Of a DNA stretch of 51,985 bases, positions 1 through 8,038 are shown in pieces (the stretch's first letter is position 1; every line of letters starts with the position of its first letter). Under the pieces are notes generated by a model, which saw only the letters and a list, made by a program, of their open reading frames with translations, had not been told where the DNA came from and searched no databases. This DNA is from Clostridia bacterium (lineage in GTDB: Bacteria; Bacillota; Clostridia; Christensenellales; Pumilibacteraceae): contig CAAGAW010000007.1 in assembly GCA_900767465.1 (NCBI GenBank), positions 1 to 51,985 of the forward strand, given 5' to 3'. The position numbers and the translations under genes were made by a program.

Positions 1-413
1 CGTGGAAACGAAATGCCGCTTGTGTACCCGCGCCAGCTCACTTGCCGGCGGCGGCTCGCCAACCGCGGGGGATTTCTCCGCTGCGTTCGGGTTGAATCCC
101 CCGCTTCGGTCGAAATGACATCGTCGACAATTGACCGTTTTAAAGCCTTCCCCCGAGGGGGAAGGTGTCGCGCAGCGACGGATGAGGGGAAGCGACCTTA
201 TACGGTGGGCGTTCACAGTCTGCCCGTTGGTGAGCCACCGATGGCAAGTCGGCTACGCACGTGTTTACAAAATAACTTTACAAAATAATCGACCGCTAAT
301 GTATTACACCCAAGGGGAAAGCCTTAATAAGTCGCACACAACAAACCCAAAATACTCGCCGTCGGCGGCTCGCCGCAAAATGTAAAATATATGTAATCCG
401 TGTGAAAAATTCG
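1..413. repeat. Mosaic of dispersed intergenic repeats
   Basis: No gene is supported here. The stretch holds three recognisable pieces that recur elsewhere in the window. A GC-rich piece near 38-65 belongs to the GGCGGCTCGCC family. Bases 67-120 are an inverted copy of the ~50-base element also found at 9194-9243 and 23101-23150. Bases 142-188 are a 'GCCTTCCCCC...GGGG' element related to 2511-2559. The short open frames crossing it are made of repeat sequence and lack ribosome sites. Confidence 0.7.
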
Positions 414-442
414 TTGACATTCGGGCTTGTCTATGGTATAAT
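414..442 (+). promoter_or_regulatory. Sigma-A promoter of the permease gene
   Basis: TTGACA at 414-419 and TATAAT at 437-442, with a 17-base spacer: a full consensus match. It lies about 175 bases upstream of the permease start, leaving a long leader. Confidence 0.85.
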
Positions 443-471
443 AAACCTATTATTTCACGTAAGGGAGTGCG

Positions 472-528
472 ATGATGTTCGTTCGGTTTTCAGTATCCAA
501 AGTCGTTTTTCAACGACCGGCAATATAA
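472..528 (+). CDS. Candidate 18-residue leader peptide
   Basis: An 18-codon frame (MMFVRFSVSKVVFQRPAI) begins just inside the predicted transcript. It is preceded by AGGGAG at 462-467, 4 bases before the first ATG and 7 before the second. It contains a 6-bp hairpin (GTCGTT 502-507 with AACGAC 512-517). It is followed by a possible attenuator and the amino-acid permease gene. There is no run of one amino acid, so classical codon-starvation attenuation is not evident. Its reality rests only on position and ribosome site. Confidence 0.35.
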   Translation: MMFVRFSVSKVVFQRPAI

Positions 529-532
529 ATCG

Positions 533-602
533 ACCGATATCGCACACTGCTACGGCATAACTCGTTATTTAAGCCGATCGGTTACGCCTTTCGGTTTTTT
601 TA
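533..602 (+). promoter_or_regulatory. Possible attenuator in the permease leader
   Basis: AAGCCGA (571-577) can pair, with one G-U, with TCGGTTT (591-597), which runs into T595-T601: a terminator-like hairpin ending just before the permease ribosome site (CGGAGG). An alternative stem, ACCGAT (533-538) with ATCGGT (577-582), overlaps the 5' arm and would exclude the terminator. No T-box or known riboswitch core was recognised. The competing-stem model is an inference. Confidence 0.4.
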
Positions 603-618
603 TTTCACGGAGGCAAAA

Positions 619-2142
619 ATGAAAAACAAACTGCACAAGAAGTTCGGACTGATAATGGCGATATGTATGGTCGTCGGAATCGTTATCGGGTCGGGCGTGT
701 TCTTCAAGGCGGGCAAGGTTCTTAAGAACACAGGAGCAAACCTCGGGCTCAGTCTTCTCGTCGTCGGAATCGTCGGCGCGATTATGCTTATTTGTTCGCT
801 CGTGTTTGCGACGCTCGGCGCAAAGTACGAGAAGGTAAACGGAGTGGTGGACTATGCCGAGGCGACAATGGGCAAGAGATTCGCGTACTACGTCGGCTGG
901 TTTATGACCACGATGTATTATCCGATTATCGCGTCCACGCTCGCATGGGTGACCGCTCAGTACGCGTGCATACTGTTCGGCTACGAGGTTTCGAGCGCGG
1001 TACATCTTGCGTTTGCCGCGGTAATTCTTATCGGCTGCTACGCCGTAAACGCGCTCTCGCCGAAAATCGCCGGAAAACTTCAGATTTCGGCGACGTTTAT
1101 CAAGCTCGTTCCGCTCGTTATAATGGCGATCGTCGGAACGATAGTCGGGCTCGTAAACGGTCTTACGATCGAAGCGTTCACCTCGCACATCACCGAAATA
1201 GTGAATCCCGACGGCACGACCACCGAGATCACGAGCAACATTTTCACCGCGGTATGCGCGTTCGCATTCGCGTACGAAGGCTGGATTATCGCCACTTCGA
1301 TAAACGCCGAACTTAAAAACGCAAAGCGCAATCTGCCGCTCGCTCTGGTTTTCGGCGCGATTATCGTTGTCGGAATGTATATGTTGTACTTCCTCGGAAT
1401 ATCCGGAGTTATGTCCACGAAAGACATTATCGCTTCGGGCGACAATCTGCCCAAAGACGCGTTCACCGCGCTGTTCAACAGCCCCGTGATGGGAACGATT
1501 ATCATGGTGTTCGTCGTTATTTCCTGCCTCGGTACAACCAACGGCGTTATGCTCGGCTGCTGCCGCGGTATGTATTCGTTGTCCGTTCGTAACGAAGGAC
1601 CCGCTCCGCAACTTTTCGGTCAGGTCGACGAAAAAACGAATATGCCGCATAACTCGTCCATTATCGGACTTCTTCTCAGTGTGTTCTGGCTGTTCCAGTG
1701 GCAAATTTTCTTCTTCGACAACACCGTTCTCGGAGCCGGCAAGATCCCCGCGTTCTGGTGCTGGGAAGCGGACGAGGTCTGCATTATCACGCTTTACCTG
1801 TTCTACATACCGATGTTTATCGCGATGATGGTTAAATGCAAAGATCTTCACCCCGTAAAACGATTCGTGCTTCCTTCGCTCGGCGTCATCTGCTGCGGAT
1901 TTATGTGCTACTGCGCGTTCAACGGGTATAAGGCTAACGGTCAGATCTGGAGTTATATTATCGTGTTCGCCGTGATTATGGCAATCGGATTCTTCTTCTC
2001 GAACGACTTTAAAAAATTGCTTGCAAAACGCAAAGGGGTGGAGTTTGATCCCGACGCCGGCAGCGAGATCGTATCCGACGACGAGGACGAGGCGGAAACG
2101 ATCGTCGAAGAAACGGTAGTTGCGATCGAGAAAACCGAGTAA
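619..2142 (+). CDS. APC-family amino-acid permease
   Basis: A 507-residue polytopic membrane protein with about 12 hydrophobic segments. The N-terminal GIVIGSGVFF matches the glycine-rich unwound helix 1 of amino acid-polyamine-cation (APC) carriers, where the substrate's amino and carboxyl groups bind. The family moves amino acids by cation symport or exchange; the substrate cannot be read here. The last 35 residues form a very acidic cytoplasmic tail (DDEDEAETIVEETV). The start follows GGAGG with normal spacing. The gene is monocistronic: it has its own consensus promoter, a long structured leader and a strong terminator immediately downstream. Confidence 0.85.
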   Translation: MKNKLHKKFGLIMAICMVVGIVIGSGVFFKAGKVLKNTGANLGLSLLVVGIVGAIMLICSLVFATLGAKYEKVNGVVDYAEATMGKRFAYYVGWFMTTMYYPIIASTLAWVTAQYACILFGYEVSSAVHLAFAAVILIGCYAVNALSPKIAGKLQISATFIKLVPLVIMAIVGTIVGLVNGLTIEAFTSHITEIVNPDGTTTEITSNIFTAVCAFAFAYEGWIIATSINAELKNAKRNLPLALVFGAIIVVGMYMLYFLGISGVMSTKDIIASGDNLPKDAFTALFNSPVMGTIIMVFVVISCLGTTNGVMLGCCRGMYSLSVRNEGPAPQLFGQVDEKTNMPHNSSIIGLLLSVFWLFQWQIFFFDNTVLGAGKIPAFWCWEADEVCIITLYLFYIPMFIAMMVKCKDLHPVKRFVLPSLGVICCGFMCYCAFNGYKANGQIWSYIIVFAVIMAIGFFFSNDFKKLLAKRKGVEFDPDAGSEIVSDDEDEAETIVEETVVAIEKTE

Positions 2143-2170
2143 CGGACAGAAAAATAACCGAATATAGAAT

Positions 2171-2204
2171 AAAAAACGGAAAGTTTCGCGCTTTCCGTTT
2201 TTTT
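2171..2204 (+). terminator. Intrinsic terminator after the permease
   Basis: A perfect 13-bp stem (AAAAAACGGAAAG with CTTTCCGTTTTTT), a 7-base loop and a T-run. Confidence 0.92.
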
Positions 2205-2795
2205 GTTGCAAGGGCTCGCCGCAGGCGAGGCGGCGAGCCGCCGCTGGCGAGGTGGGTTGGCGGCGAGCCGCCGCGGGCAAATAGGCTGGCGCGGATACGC
2301 GGCGTGCCGTTTCTTCCGTAGGGGATTTCTCGACTGACGCCCATGAATGACAAGAGTGTACAGTTTGATTTAATAATGTTAATTCCTTATTAGTCGCCGC
2401 GCCCGTATAGTTTGTCTTTCCGAGCGTAGGCATAGCCGTAGCGTGAGAATCTCGCGGGAGCGGAAACGATTGCCTCGGCAACCGAATTTTATTTATTCGT
2501 GTACAACCTATTAAGGCTTCCCCCTTGGTGGAGGCTCTGCCGCAGGCGGTGGTGAGGGGTTGGGCAAAACCGTGACTTTCGTCGTTATACGAACCCTCAT
2601 TCGCCCGCTCGGTTCGTTTACGCTCGCGATCGTGCCGCCTTCCGCTCGTAGCATAACGACATCGCCGTTTTAGATAAAGACAGTCGCTCGAGGACTGTTT
2701 TTACGGTGTTTCGCACCGCCGCGCTGCGCCCTTTACGCAAAAGAGGCTACTGTCGGATCGCCTTCGGGGAATATTTATTATTAGCGTACGGTCGC
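2205..2795. repeat. Repeat-filled intergenic region
   Basis: There is no supported gene in these ~590 bases. Bases 2227-2385 form a composite repeat: two GGCGGCGAGCCGCCGC palindromes, then a 'GGCTGGCG...GGCGTGCC...GGGGATTTCTCGACTGACG' block. The same order recurs at 9039-9163. Bases 2411-2460 resemble the 'GCGAGCGAAGGCGTAGCCGTAGCGTGGCAATCTC' family seen near 51.7 kb. Bases 2511-2559 match the 'GGCTTCCCCC...GGTGAGGGG' family. A small hairpin with a T-run (ACAGTC 2680-2685, GACTGT 2693-2698) could terminate plus-strand transcription. Confidence 0.65.
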
Positions 2796-3371
2796 TTACC
2801 GTTCCTCGGTGAGGGACTGCTCGTGGACAATGAGGTTTTTGTACCACAGTTTGGTGTAGGCGTACAATTTGTCGGTGTCGTTATCGGACAGTCCGCGGCA
2901 GTAACGTACGAATTCGTACGTAAGTCCCGCGACGAAAATATTGAGCGTGATTTCGAGGTTCGGGTCAACGTTGCCGAAAACGGTTTTGCACAGTTCGCAC
3001 ATGCGGCTTGACGCGGTGGCGACGAGTTTGTTCGCCGCGAACAGGAATTCGTTCGAGCGGCAAAGCATTTTATAGTACGGTTCGTTTTCTTTGATAAACG
3101 CGAAAAAACTTTCCACGAACGCGTCGATGTCGGCAATATCCGCGCTTGCCGCGTCGAACTGCTCGAGAATTTCGGTTTCGAAATCTTCCGCAACCGCGTA
3201 TACGTCGTCGTAATGTGTGTAGAACGTACCGCGATTGATATTCGCGCGCTTAACGAGTTCGGTAACCGTAATCTTATCTATCGTGCCTTTTTCGCTCAGC
3301 ATCTCGGCGAACGTCGCGCGGATAAGTTTGCGCGTTTTTCTCGACGAATTGTTTACGACTTTGACTTTCAT
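2796..3371 (-). CDS. TetR/AcrR-family transcriptional regulator
   Basis: A 191-residue protein. The N-terminal ~60 residues are a TetR-type helix-turn-helix: an RATFAEML helix, then ITVTELVKRANINRGTFYTHY, where the conserved G-T-F-Y-x-H-Y recognition helix is clear. The rest is an all-helical ligand/dimer domain of the usual size. A ribosome site (AGGAG) lies just before the start. It is transcribed away from the ABC exporter at 3632. Two copies of a 16-base motif in the shared 260-base gap are candidate operators, so it is probably a local, ligand-released repressor of the exporter and of itself. The ligand is unknown. Confidence 0.88.
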   Translation of the reverse strand: MKVKVVNNSSRKTRKLIRATFAEMLSEKGTIDKITVTELVKRANINRGTFYTHYDDVYAVAEDFETEILEQFDAASADIADIDAFVESFFAFIKENEPYYKMLCRSNEFLFAANKLVATASSRMCELCKTVFGNVDPNLEITLNIFVAGLTYEFVRYCRGLSDNDTDKLYAYTKLWYKNLIVHEQSLTEER

Positions 3372-3497
3372 TTTGGTTTCTCCTTTTTCTTTGCCTTCGT
3401 TTCGTCACCTGTGACGGATCCGTTAAAATTTCGTGCGCCCGCGTGTGCGAAAAACGACAGAGTAAAGAGTAAATTTTTGCGGCTTTAATCAATTTAT

Positions 3498-3592
3498 TCG
3501 ACAGTGTTCAAATATCGACATTGCATAAAATATTGTGCTTTACCTTCAAACCGCTTTTGACTATATTATATATCGACAGTGTTCAAATGTCA
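3498..3592. promoter_or_regulatory. Duplicated candidate TetR operators and divergent promoter region
   Basis: The 16-mer TCGACAGTGTTCAAAT occurs at 3498-3513 and again at 3573-3588. The second copy continues to GTCA, giving a GACA...TGTC dyad over 17 bases (3576-3592). A possible exporter promoter, TTTACC (3539-3544) and TATATT (3562-3567) with 17 bases between, ends just before the second copy. Binding there would block initiation. The repeats are seen directly; repressor binding is inferred. Confidence 0.6.
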
Positions 3593-3631
3593 ACTATGTT
3601 GAAAGAATTTTTTTAAAAGGAGGCAAAAAGT

Positions 3632-4573
3632 TTGCAAACAATCGAAGTGGAAAACCTCACGAAGGATTACGGCTTCGGTCGCGGCGTGTTCGACGTAAGC
3701 ATTTCGGTAAAACCGAACGAAGTTTTCGGGTTTTTAGGCCCGAACGGCGCGGGCAAAAGCACGACGATACGTCACCTTATGGGGTTCAGCAAACCGGACG
3801 GCGGACACACGCGGCTTTTCGGCGAAGAGACGTTCGATAAATATTACGATGTTCTGGGCAGAGTCGGGTATATCCCCGGCGAAGTCGCGCTGCCGCAAGG
3901 ACTTACCGGCCGGGACTTTATAGATATGGAAACCGAACTGCGCAAACGTTCGGGAGCGAAAAGCGTATTGCTTGACGAGATGCTCAAGAAGTTTGAACTC
4001 GACGACACGGTGCTTCGCTGCGAAACCAAGAGAATGAGCCTCGGAGTAAAGAGAAAACTCGCGGTCGTAACGGCGTTTATGCACGATCCCGAAGTACTTA
4101 TCCTCGACGAGCCGACCAGCGGACTCGATCCGGTAATGCAGGAGCGTTTCGTCGAATACGTCCACGAACTCAAAGCGCGAGGAAAGACGATACTTCTTTC
4201 GAGCCATATTTTTTCGGAAATCGACTCGACCTGCGACCGTATAGCGATTATCAAGGACGGACGTATCGTAAATCAGTTCGTCGCGAACGAACTTAAACAC
4301 GCCAGCCGCAAGTTTTACGACGTTAAATTCGCTACGCCCGCCGGCAAAACGGATTTCGAGACCGCGATCAAAAAACTCGACGACGCGGACGTTCTCGACG
4401 ACAGTGGGGACAACGGACTCGAACTTGCCGTGGACGACAAGGTTCTTAACGACGTCATCACGCTTCTGGCAAAGTACGGCGTAACGACGATGGGTAATCG
4501 CCGCGAGTCGCTCGAAGATTACTTTATGCGGTTTTATAAAGAGGATCGCGATTACGGAGGTGCGCTGAAATGA
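3632..4573 (+). CDS. ABC transporter ATP-binding protein (exporter, ATPase 1)
   Basis: A 313-residue nucleotide-binding subunit. Walker A is GPNGAGKST (36-44), Walker B VLILDEP (155-161), and the H-loop is LLSSH. The signature helix reads MSLGVKRK instead of LSGGQ, which is common in ABC-2-type exporters. A C-terminal ~100-residue extension follows the ATPase core. The start is TTG, chosen because AAAAGGAGG lies 8 bases upstream and no ATG is available. It overlaps the next ATPase gene by 4 bases (ATGA). With that gene and the permease at 5474 it forms one efflux unit whose two different ATPases probably pair. Control is likely by the divergent TetR protein. Confidence 0.9.
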   Translation: MQTIEVENLTKDYGFGRGVFDVSISVKPNEVFGFLGPNGAGKSTTIRHLMGFSKPDGGHTRLFGEETFDKYYDVLGRVGYIPGEVALPQGLTGRDFIDMETELRKRSGAKSVLLDEMLKKFELDDTVLRCETKRMSLGVKRKLAVVTAFMHDPEVLILDEPTSGLDPVMQERFVEYVHELKARGKTILLSSHIFSEIDSTCDRIAIIKDGRIVNQFVANELKHASRKFYDVKFATPAGKTDFETAIKKLDDADVLDDSGDNGLELAVDDKVLNDVITLLAKYGVTTMGNRRESLEDYFMRFYKEDRDYGGALK

Positions 4574-5484
4574 AAAACGTTATAGAACTGAACGGACTTA
4601 CCAAAGATTACGGTTCGGGTCGCGGAATCTTCGGCGTAACGCTGGACGTCCGCGAGGGCGAAACGATGGGTTTCGTCGGCACGAACGGCAGCGGAAAAAC
4701 CACTACGATACGTAATTTCCTCGGGTTCGTAAAACCGACGAGCGGTTCGGCGAAAGTTTACGGCGAAACTTCATGGGATCACGCGAGCGAAATCGCGGAT
4801 AAGGTCGGATACGTTCCCGGAGAGATCGCGTTTCCCGATCTTAAAACGGGTATCGACTTTCTTAAATGTCAGGCGGACTTCAAAGGTCTTAAAGACCTAG
4901 GCTACGCGAACGCTCTTATCGAGCGGCTTCAACTCGACCCCCGCGCCAACCTCAAACGCATGAGCAAGGGTATGAAACAGAAAACCGCGCTCGTAGCCGC
5001 GCTCATGTTCGATTCGCCGCTTCTGGTGCTTGACGAGCCGACGACAGGACTGGATCCGCTTATGCGCGTAAGTTTTCTCGATATCCTTCGCGACGAGCAG
5101 AAGAAGGGCAAGACGATTTTTATGAGTTCGCATCTTTTCGAGGAACTCGAAGGTACCTGCGACCGGGTCGCGCTTATCCGCGACGGGTACATAGTCGACG
5201 TCGCCGATATGAACGCTATCCGTAATCGCCCCGTCAAGGAATTTAAGGTCGAATTCAGAAATCACGACGATTTCGTAAGGTTCGGTAATCTCGGTTACAA
5301 GATTATCCGCGTGCAGGAACAGTACAATCAGTACACGGTCAAAATCAAGAGTGAGGACGGCGGAAAGTTGATTTCGTCGCTCGTAGGATACGACGTCAAA
5401 TTTATTTCCGAGGTGCCGTATACGCTCGAGAGGCATTTTAAAGAGATTCTGAAAGAGAAGGAGAGTAAAAAAGATGTTCAGTAA
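4570..5484 (+). CDS. ABC transporter ATP-binding protein (exporter, ATPase 2)
   Basis: A 304-residue ATPase, clearly a paralogue of the upstream gene. Both begin '...LTKDYG.GRGIFGV' and share a 'YVPGEIAFPD.KTG.DF' region. Walker A is GTNGSGKTT (37-45), the signature is MSKGMKQK (131-138), Walker B is LLVLDEP (151-157), and the H-loop is MSSH. The start overlaps the previous stop, and the stop overlaps the permease start by 11 bases, so the three are translationally coupled. Tandem paralogous ATPases with one permease suggest a heterodimeric ATPase. The substrate is unknown; antibiotic or peptide export is typical of TetR-linked examples. Confidence 0.9.
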   Translation: MKNVIELNGLTKDYGSGRGIFGVTLDVREGETMGFVGTNGSGKTTTIRNFLGFVKPTSGSAKVYGETSWDHASEIADKVGYVPGEIAFPDLKTGIDFLKCQADFKGLKDLGYANALIERLQLDPRANLKRMSKGMKQKTALVAALMFDSPLLVLDEPTTGLDPLMRVSFLDILRDEQKKGKTIFMSSHLFEELEGTCDRVALIRDGYIVDVADMNAIRNRPVKEFKVEFRNHDDFVRFGNLGYKIIRVQEQYNQYTVKIKSEDGGKLISSLVGYDVKFISEVPYTLERHFKEILKEKESKKDVQ

Positions 5485-7324
5485 AGCACTTTTCAAACAG
5501 TCGTGCAAAGCCAACGGCACGATGTGGGCGATTATCGCGTTTGCCGTTTGCTTTATGCTTGCGTGCGTAATGCTTATTTCGGGCGGCGGCAATATCGGCG
5601 AAACGAAAGACGCCATTCAGGACACGATTATAAAAAAGGAAATCGAATCGTCGATGGAGGACCGCGCGATCGGATATTACGAAAACGAAAAGAGCGGTCT
5701 TAAAAAATTCGACGAATATTTCGTTGCGGACGCTTCGGGCGCGCAAACTTTCTATATGACGAAATTTTTGCCGTGGAAAGCGCAAATGCCCGCCGATCCG
5801 ACCGCCGAAGACTACGCCGCAAAAACGGCGCAGTGGCAGGCGAGCGTTCCCGTAAATACCGAAACTTCGCCCGCGTACGAACTTTATATCGTCAAGGCGT
5901 TTACCGACTGGCTCGCGGCTCGTCCTTCCGATCCGACCGACCCGAACTATGCGACGACGCTCGCAACGTGGGCGGCTTCCGATCCGACGGACGTAAGCCG
6001 CGCCGCAACTCTCGTTTCGACTTCGGCTTACGTTTCGGCTTGCTCGGAAATTCAGACTTATATCGACGACCTCGCAACCGAACGGAAACTCGGCGAGGAC
6101 GGCAAAAACGAACTTCTCGCCTCGATTATGTACCTTATCAATCCGCCGGCAAGCGACGGCAGCGGAAAAATGTTCGATTCGTTCTACGAGGGTAACGGCG
6201 AAGAGCCGATCGCGTTTTCGGTAGAGGAATACGCGGAGCACGCCGCCGACATGGAGGCGTACCGCACGTCGGACGAACGCAACGATTACATCGAATCGTT
6301 TGCCGAGAAGGGGGCGTCAATTTTCCTTGCCGGAAACATAACGTCCGAAAAAGCAAAGGCGGAAATGCTCGACGCTCTCTCTTCCTACGGGGTCAACGAG
6401 GCTAAATACGACGGATTCGGATATACTTACGCGCCCGTAAAAGACATCGCCCGCAAAGCGGTTATCGGTTATCGCGGACGGCTCGATTACGAACTCGCCG
6501 AACTCGAAACCGCAATGAACAACGCTACGGACGAGGCCGGCAATCCGATTACTTACACCGAAGAGGAAAAGGAGGCAAAGCGCGCCGCCGTTCGCGAGGC
6601 GGTCCGCGCCGAAGAGTCGAGCAGCCTTCTCGAATCGCTGCCCGAAGAGGTTGCTTCCGCGCTCAAAGACGTGGGCGAGATGGATTTGTTCTCGCTCGTT
6701 GTCGGATCGATTTTCTACAAACTCGCCGGACTCCTTCTTCCCATAATCTACCTTATCATGGCGTCTAACAACCTTATCGCCGGTCAGGTGGACAGCGGCT
6801 CGATGGCGTACGTACTTTCGACCTCGACCAAGCGCAAAAGCGTCGTATTCACGCAGGCGGTTTACCTTATCGGTTCGCTTTTTGCGATTATCTGCCTTAC
6901 CACGGTTACCGGTTGCGTCTGCCTGTCGATCGTAAAGGCGGAAGTCGAACTCACTTACGCGAAACTTATCCTTATCAACCTCGGAGCGTTTTTGGTGCTG
7001 TTTGCGCTGTCCGGATTGTGCTACTTTACTTCCTGCGCGTTCGACCGTTCGAAACGCGCTATGGCTATCGGCGGCGGGCTGAGCATTTTCGCGCTTGTCG
7101 CGGCAATGCTCGGACTGTTCGGAAGTCAGGTTATACCGCAGGTCGTTCGTCTCGATTCGCTCAATTACTTCAACTACGTAACTATCATTTCGTTGTTTGA
7201 CGTAGTATCCATTCTCGAAGGAACTACCGCGTTCATCTCGAAATTCGCTATACTGTTTGCGCTCGGCGCGGCAGGGTACGCCGCGGGTGCGGTTCGCTTC
7301 TGCAAAAAGGATTTGCCGCTGTAA
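5474..7324 (+). CDS. ABC-2-type exporter permease with large extracytoplasmic insert
   Basis: A 616-residue membrane subunit. One N-terminal membrane helix (about 14-34) is followed by a ~370-residue hydrophilic segment, then about five helices from residue ~410 to the end. This is the ABC-2 pattern with a greatly enlarged first outer loop. That loop carries an imperfect 26-residue internal repeat: both copies begin W-x-A and contain P-x-D-P-T...Y-A...W-x-A-S-x-P (residues 101-126 and 146-171). The outer domain may bind substrate or a partner. It starts inside the preceding ATPase gene and is followed by a terminator. Confidence 0.82.
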   Translation: MFSKALFKQSCKANGTMWAIIAFAVCFMLACVMLISGGGNIGETKDAIQDTIIKKEIESSMEDRAIGYYENEKSGLKKFDEYFVADASGAQTFYMTKFLPWKAQMPADPTAEDYAAKTAQWQASVPVNTETSPAYELYIVKAFTDWLAARPSDPTDPNYATTLATWAASDPTDVSRAATLVSTSAYVSACSEIQTYIDDLATERKLGEDGKNELLASIMYLINPPASDGSGKMFDSFYEGNGEEPIAFSVEEYAEHAADMEAYRTSDERNDYIESFAEKGASIFLAGNITSEKAKAEMLDALSSYGVNEAKYDGFGYTYAPVKDIARKAVIGYRGRLDYELAELETAMNNATDEAGNPITYTEEEKEAKRAAVREAVRAEESSSLLESLPEEVASALKDVGEMDLFSLVVGSIFYKLAGLLLPIIYLIMASNNLIAGQVDSGSMAYVLSTSTKRKSVVFTQAVYLIGSLFAIICLTTVTGCVCLSIVKAEVELTYAKLILINLGAFLVLFALSGLCYFTSCAFDRSKRAMAIGGGLSIFALVAAMLGLFGSQVIPQVVRLDSLNYFNYVTIISLFDVVSILEGTTAFISKFAILFALGAAGYAAGAVRFCKKDLPL

Positions 7325-7351
7325 TACGACTAAAAGATAAATACAAACCGG

Positions 7352-7383
7352 AAAAGCCGACTCTTCGCTGGGTCGACTTTTTC
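7352..7383 (+). terminator. Terminator of the ABC exporter operon
   Basis: AAAAGCCGACTC pairs with GGGTCGACTTTT (one mismatch, one wobble) around a TTCGCT loop, followed by T-rich sequence. Confidence 0.75.
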
Positions 7384-7588
7384 GTTTTTCTTCGCTTTGG
7401 ACGCAAAAAGCGACAGCAGTTAAAAAATTTAGACACGGGGGTGGAAAAAGTTACAAAATCCGACGAAAAAAAATATATAATCGATATTCACAAAAGACGA
7501 AATATGTCATACTGTTGTCACCTTTTCGGCGATATATTATAGGCGAAAATGACTTGCGGGCTGGCGACCGCGGGGAAAGGAGAGTAAT

Positions 7589-8035
7589 ATGAAGAAGTGG
7601 ATTTTAACCGTATTCGGCGTACAGCCGATACTCGGCAAGCGCGTCGCCGCCATTGACGAGAAGATAGAGAGGATTGCGATGTACCCGTTCGGAAACACGC
7701 TCGAACAGTGTGCGCAGATTATTTATCTCAACGGGTACAAAGCGAGGCTGGTAAACCTGAAAATTATGGCGGACGTTATATCGAAACGTATAGGACAAGA
7801 CCGAGCGAAAGATCTTGCGGCGTATGCTGCGGGAAAGAGCGCGAGGGAGATTGCCTTGACAAACGGAAATAATCAGTTCACCGTTTACAGAAGGATTATG
7901 AAGTCCGTTGCGGAAGCGACGGAAGAACTCGAAGACTGCGGGTACGACGAGAGAAAAATGGATCGGGATTACGGAGGTATGAAGTTTATTCGCGCAGTTA
8001 TGGCAGGACTGGAAGGAAAACTTCGCGGCAAGTAG
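7589..8035 (+). CDS. Small HTH-like protein of unknown function
   Basis: 148 residues with AAAGGAGAG before the ATG. Not recognised by family. Residues ~80-110 (AAYAAGKSAREIAL...FTVYRRI) look like a helix-turn-helix of the sigma-region-4 kind, with the usual G-K-S-x-x-E-I-A turn. Size and HTH position recall ArpU/RinA-type phage late regulators, which often sit just upstream of terminase genes. Here the large terminase lies 1.3 kb further on, but a gene on the other strand intervenes, so the link is speculative. A TATAAT at 7476-7481 with a weak TTACAA 19 bases upstream may be its promoter. Its stop is only 3 bases from the stop of the convergent gene. Confidence 0.6.
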   Translation: MKKWILTVFGVQPILGKRVAAIDEKIERIAMYPFGNTLEQCAQIIYLNGYKARLVNLKIMADVISKRIGQDRAKDLAAYAAGKSAREIALTNGNNQFTVYRRIMKSVAEATEELEDCGYDERKMDRDYGGMKFIRAVMAGLEGKLRGK

Positions 8036-8038
8036 TTA

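Noticed and set aside
414..618. T-box riboswitch before the permease
   Set aside because: The conserved T-box sequence and specifier-stem elements were not found.
565..2481. Long minus-strand open frame opposite the permease
   Set aside because: No ribosome site, low-complexity R/H-rich translation, and the plus-strand permease fits a known family. The same applies to long antisense frames opposite the terminase (9411-10817), prfA (29168-30631), the solute-binding protein (33204-34586 on the plus strand) and dnaK (48484-49833).
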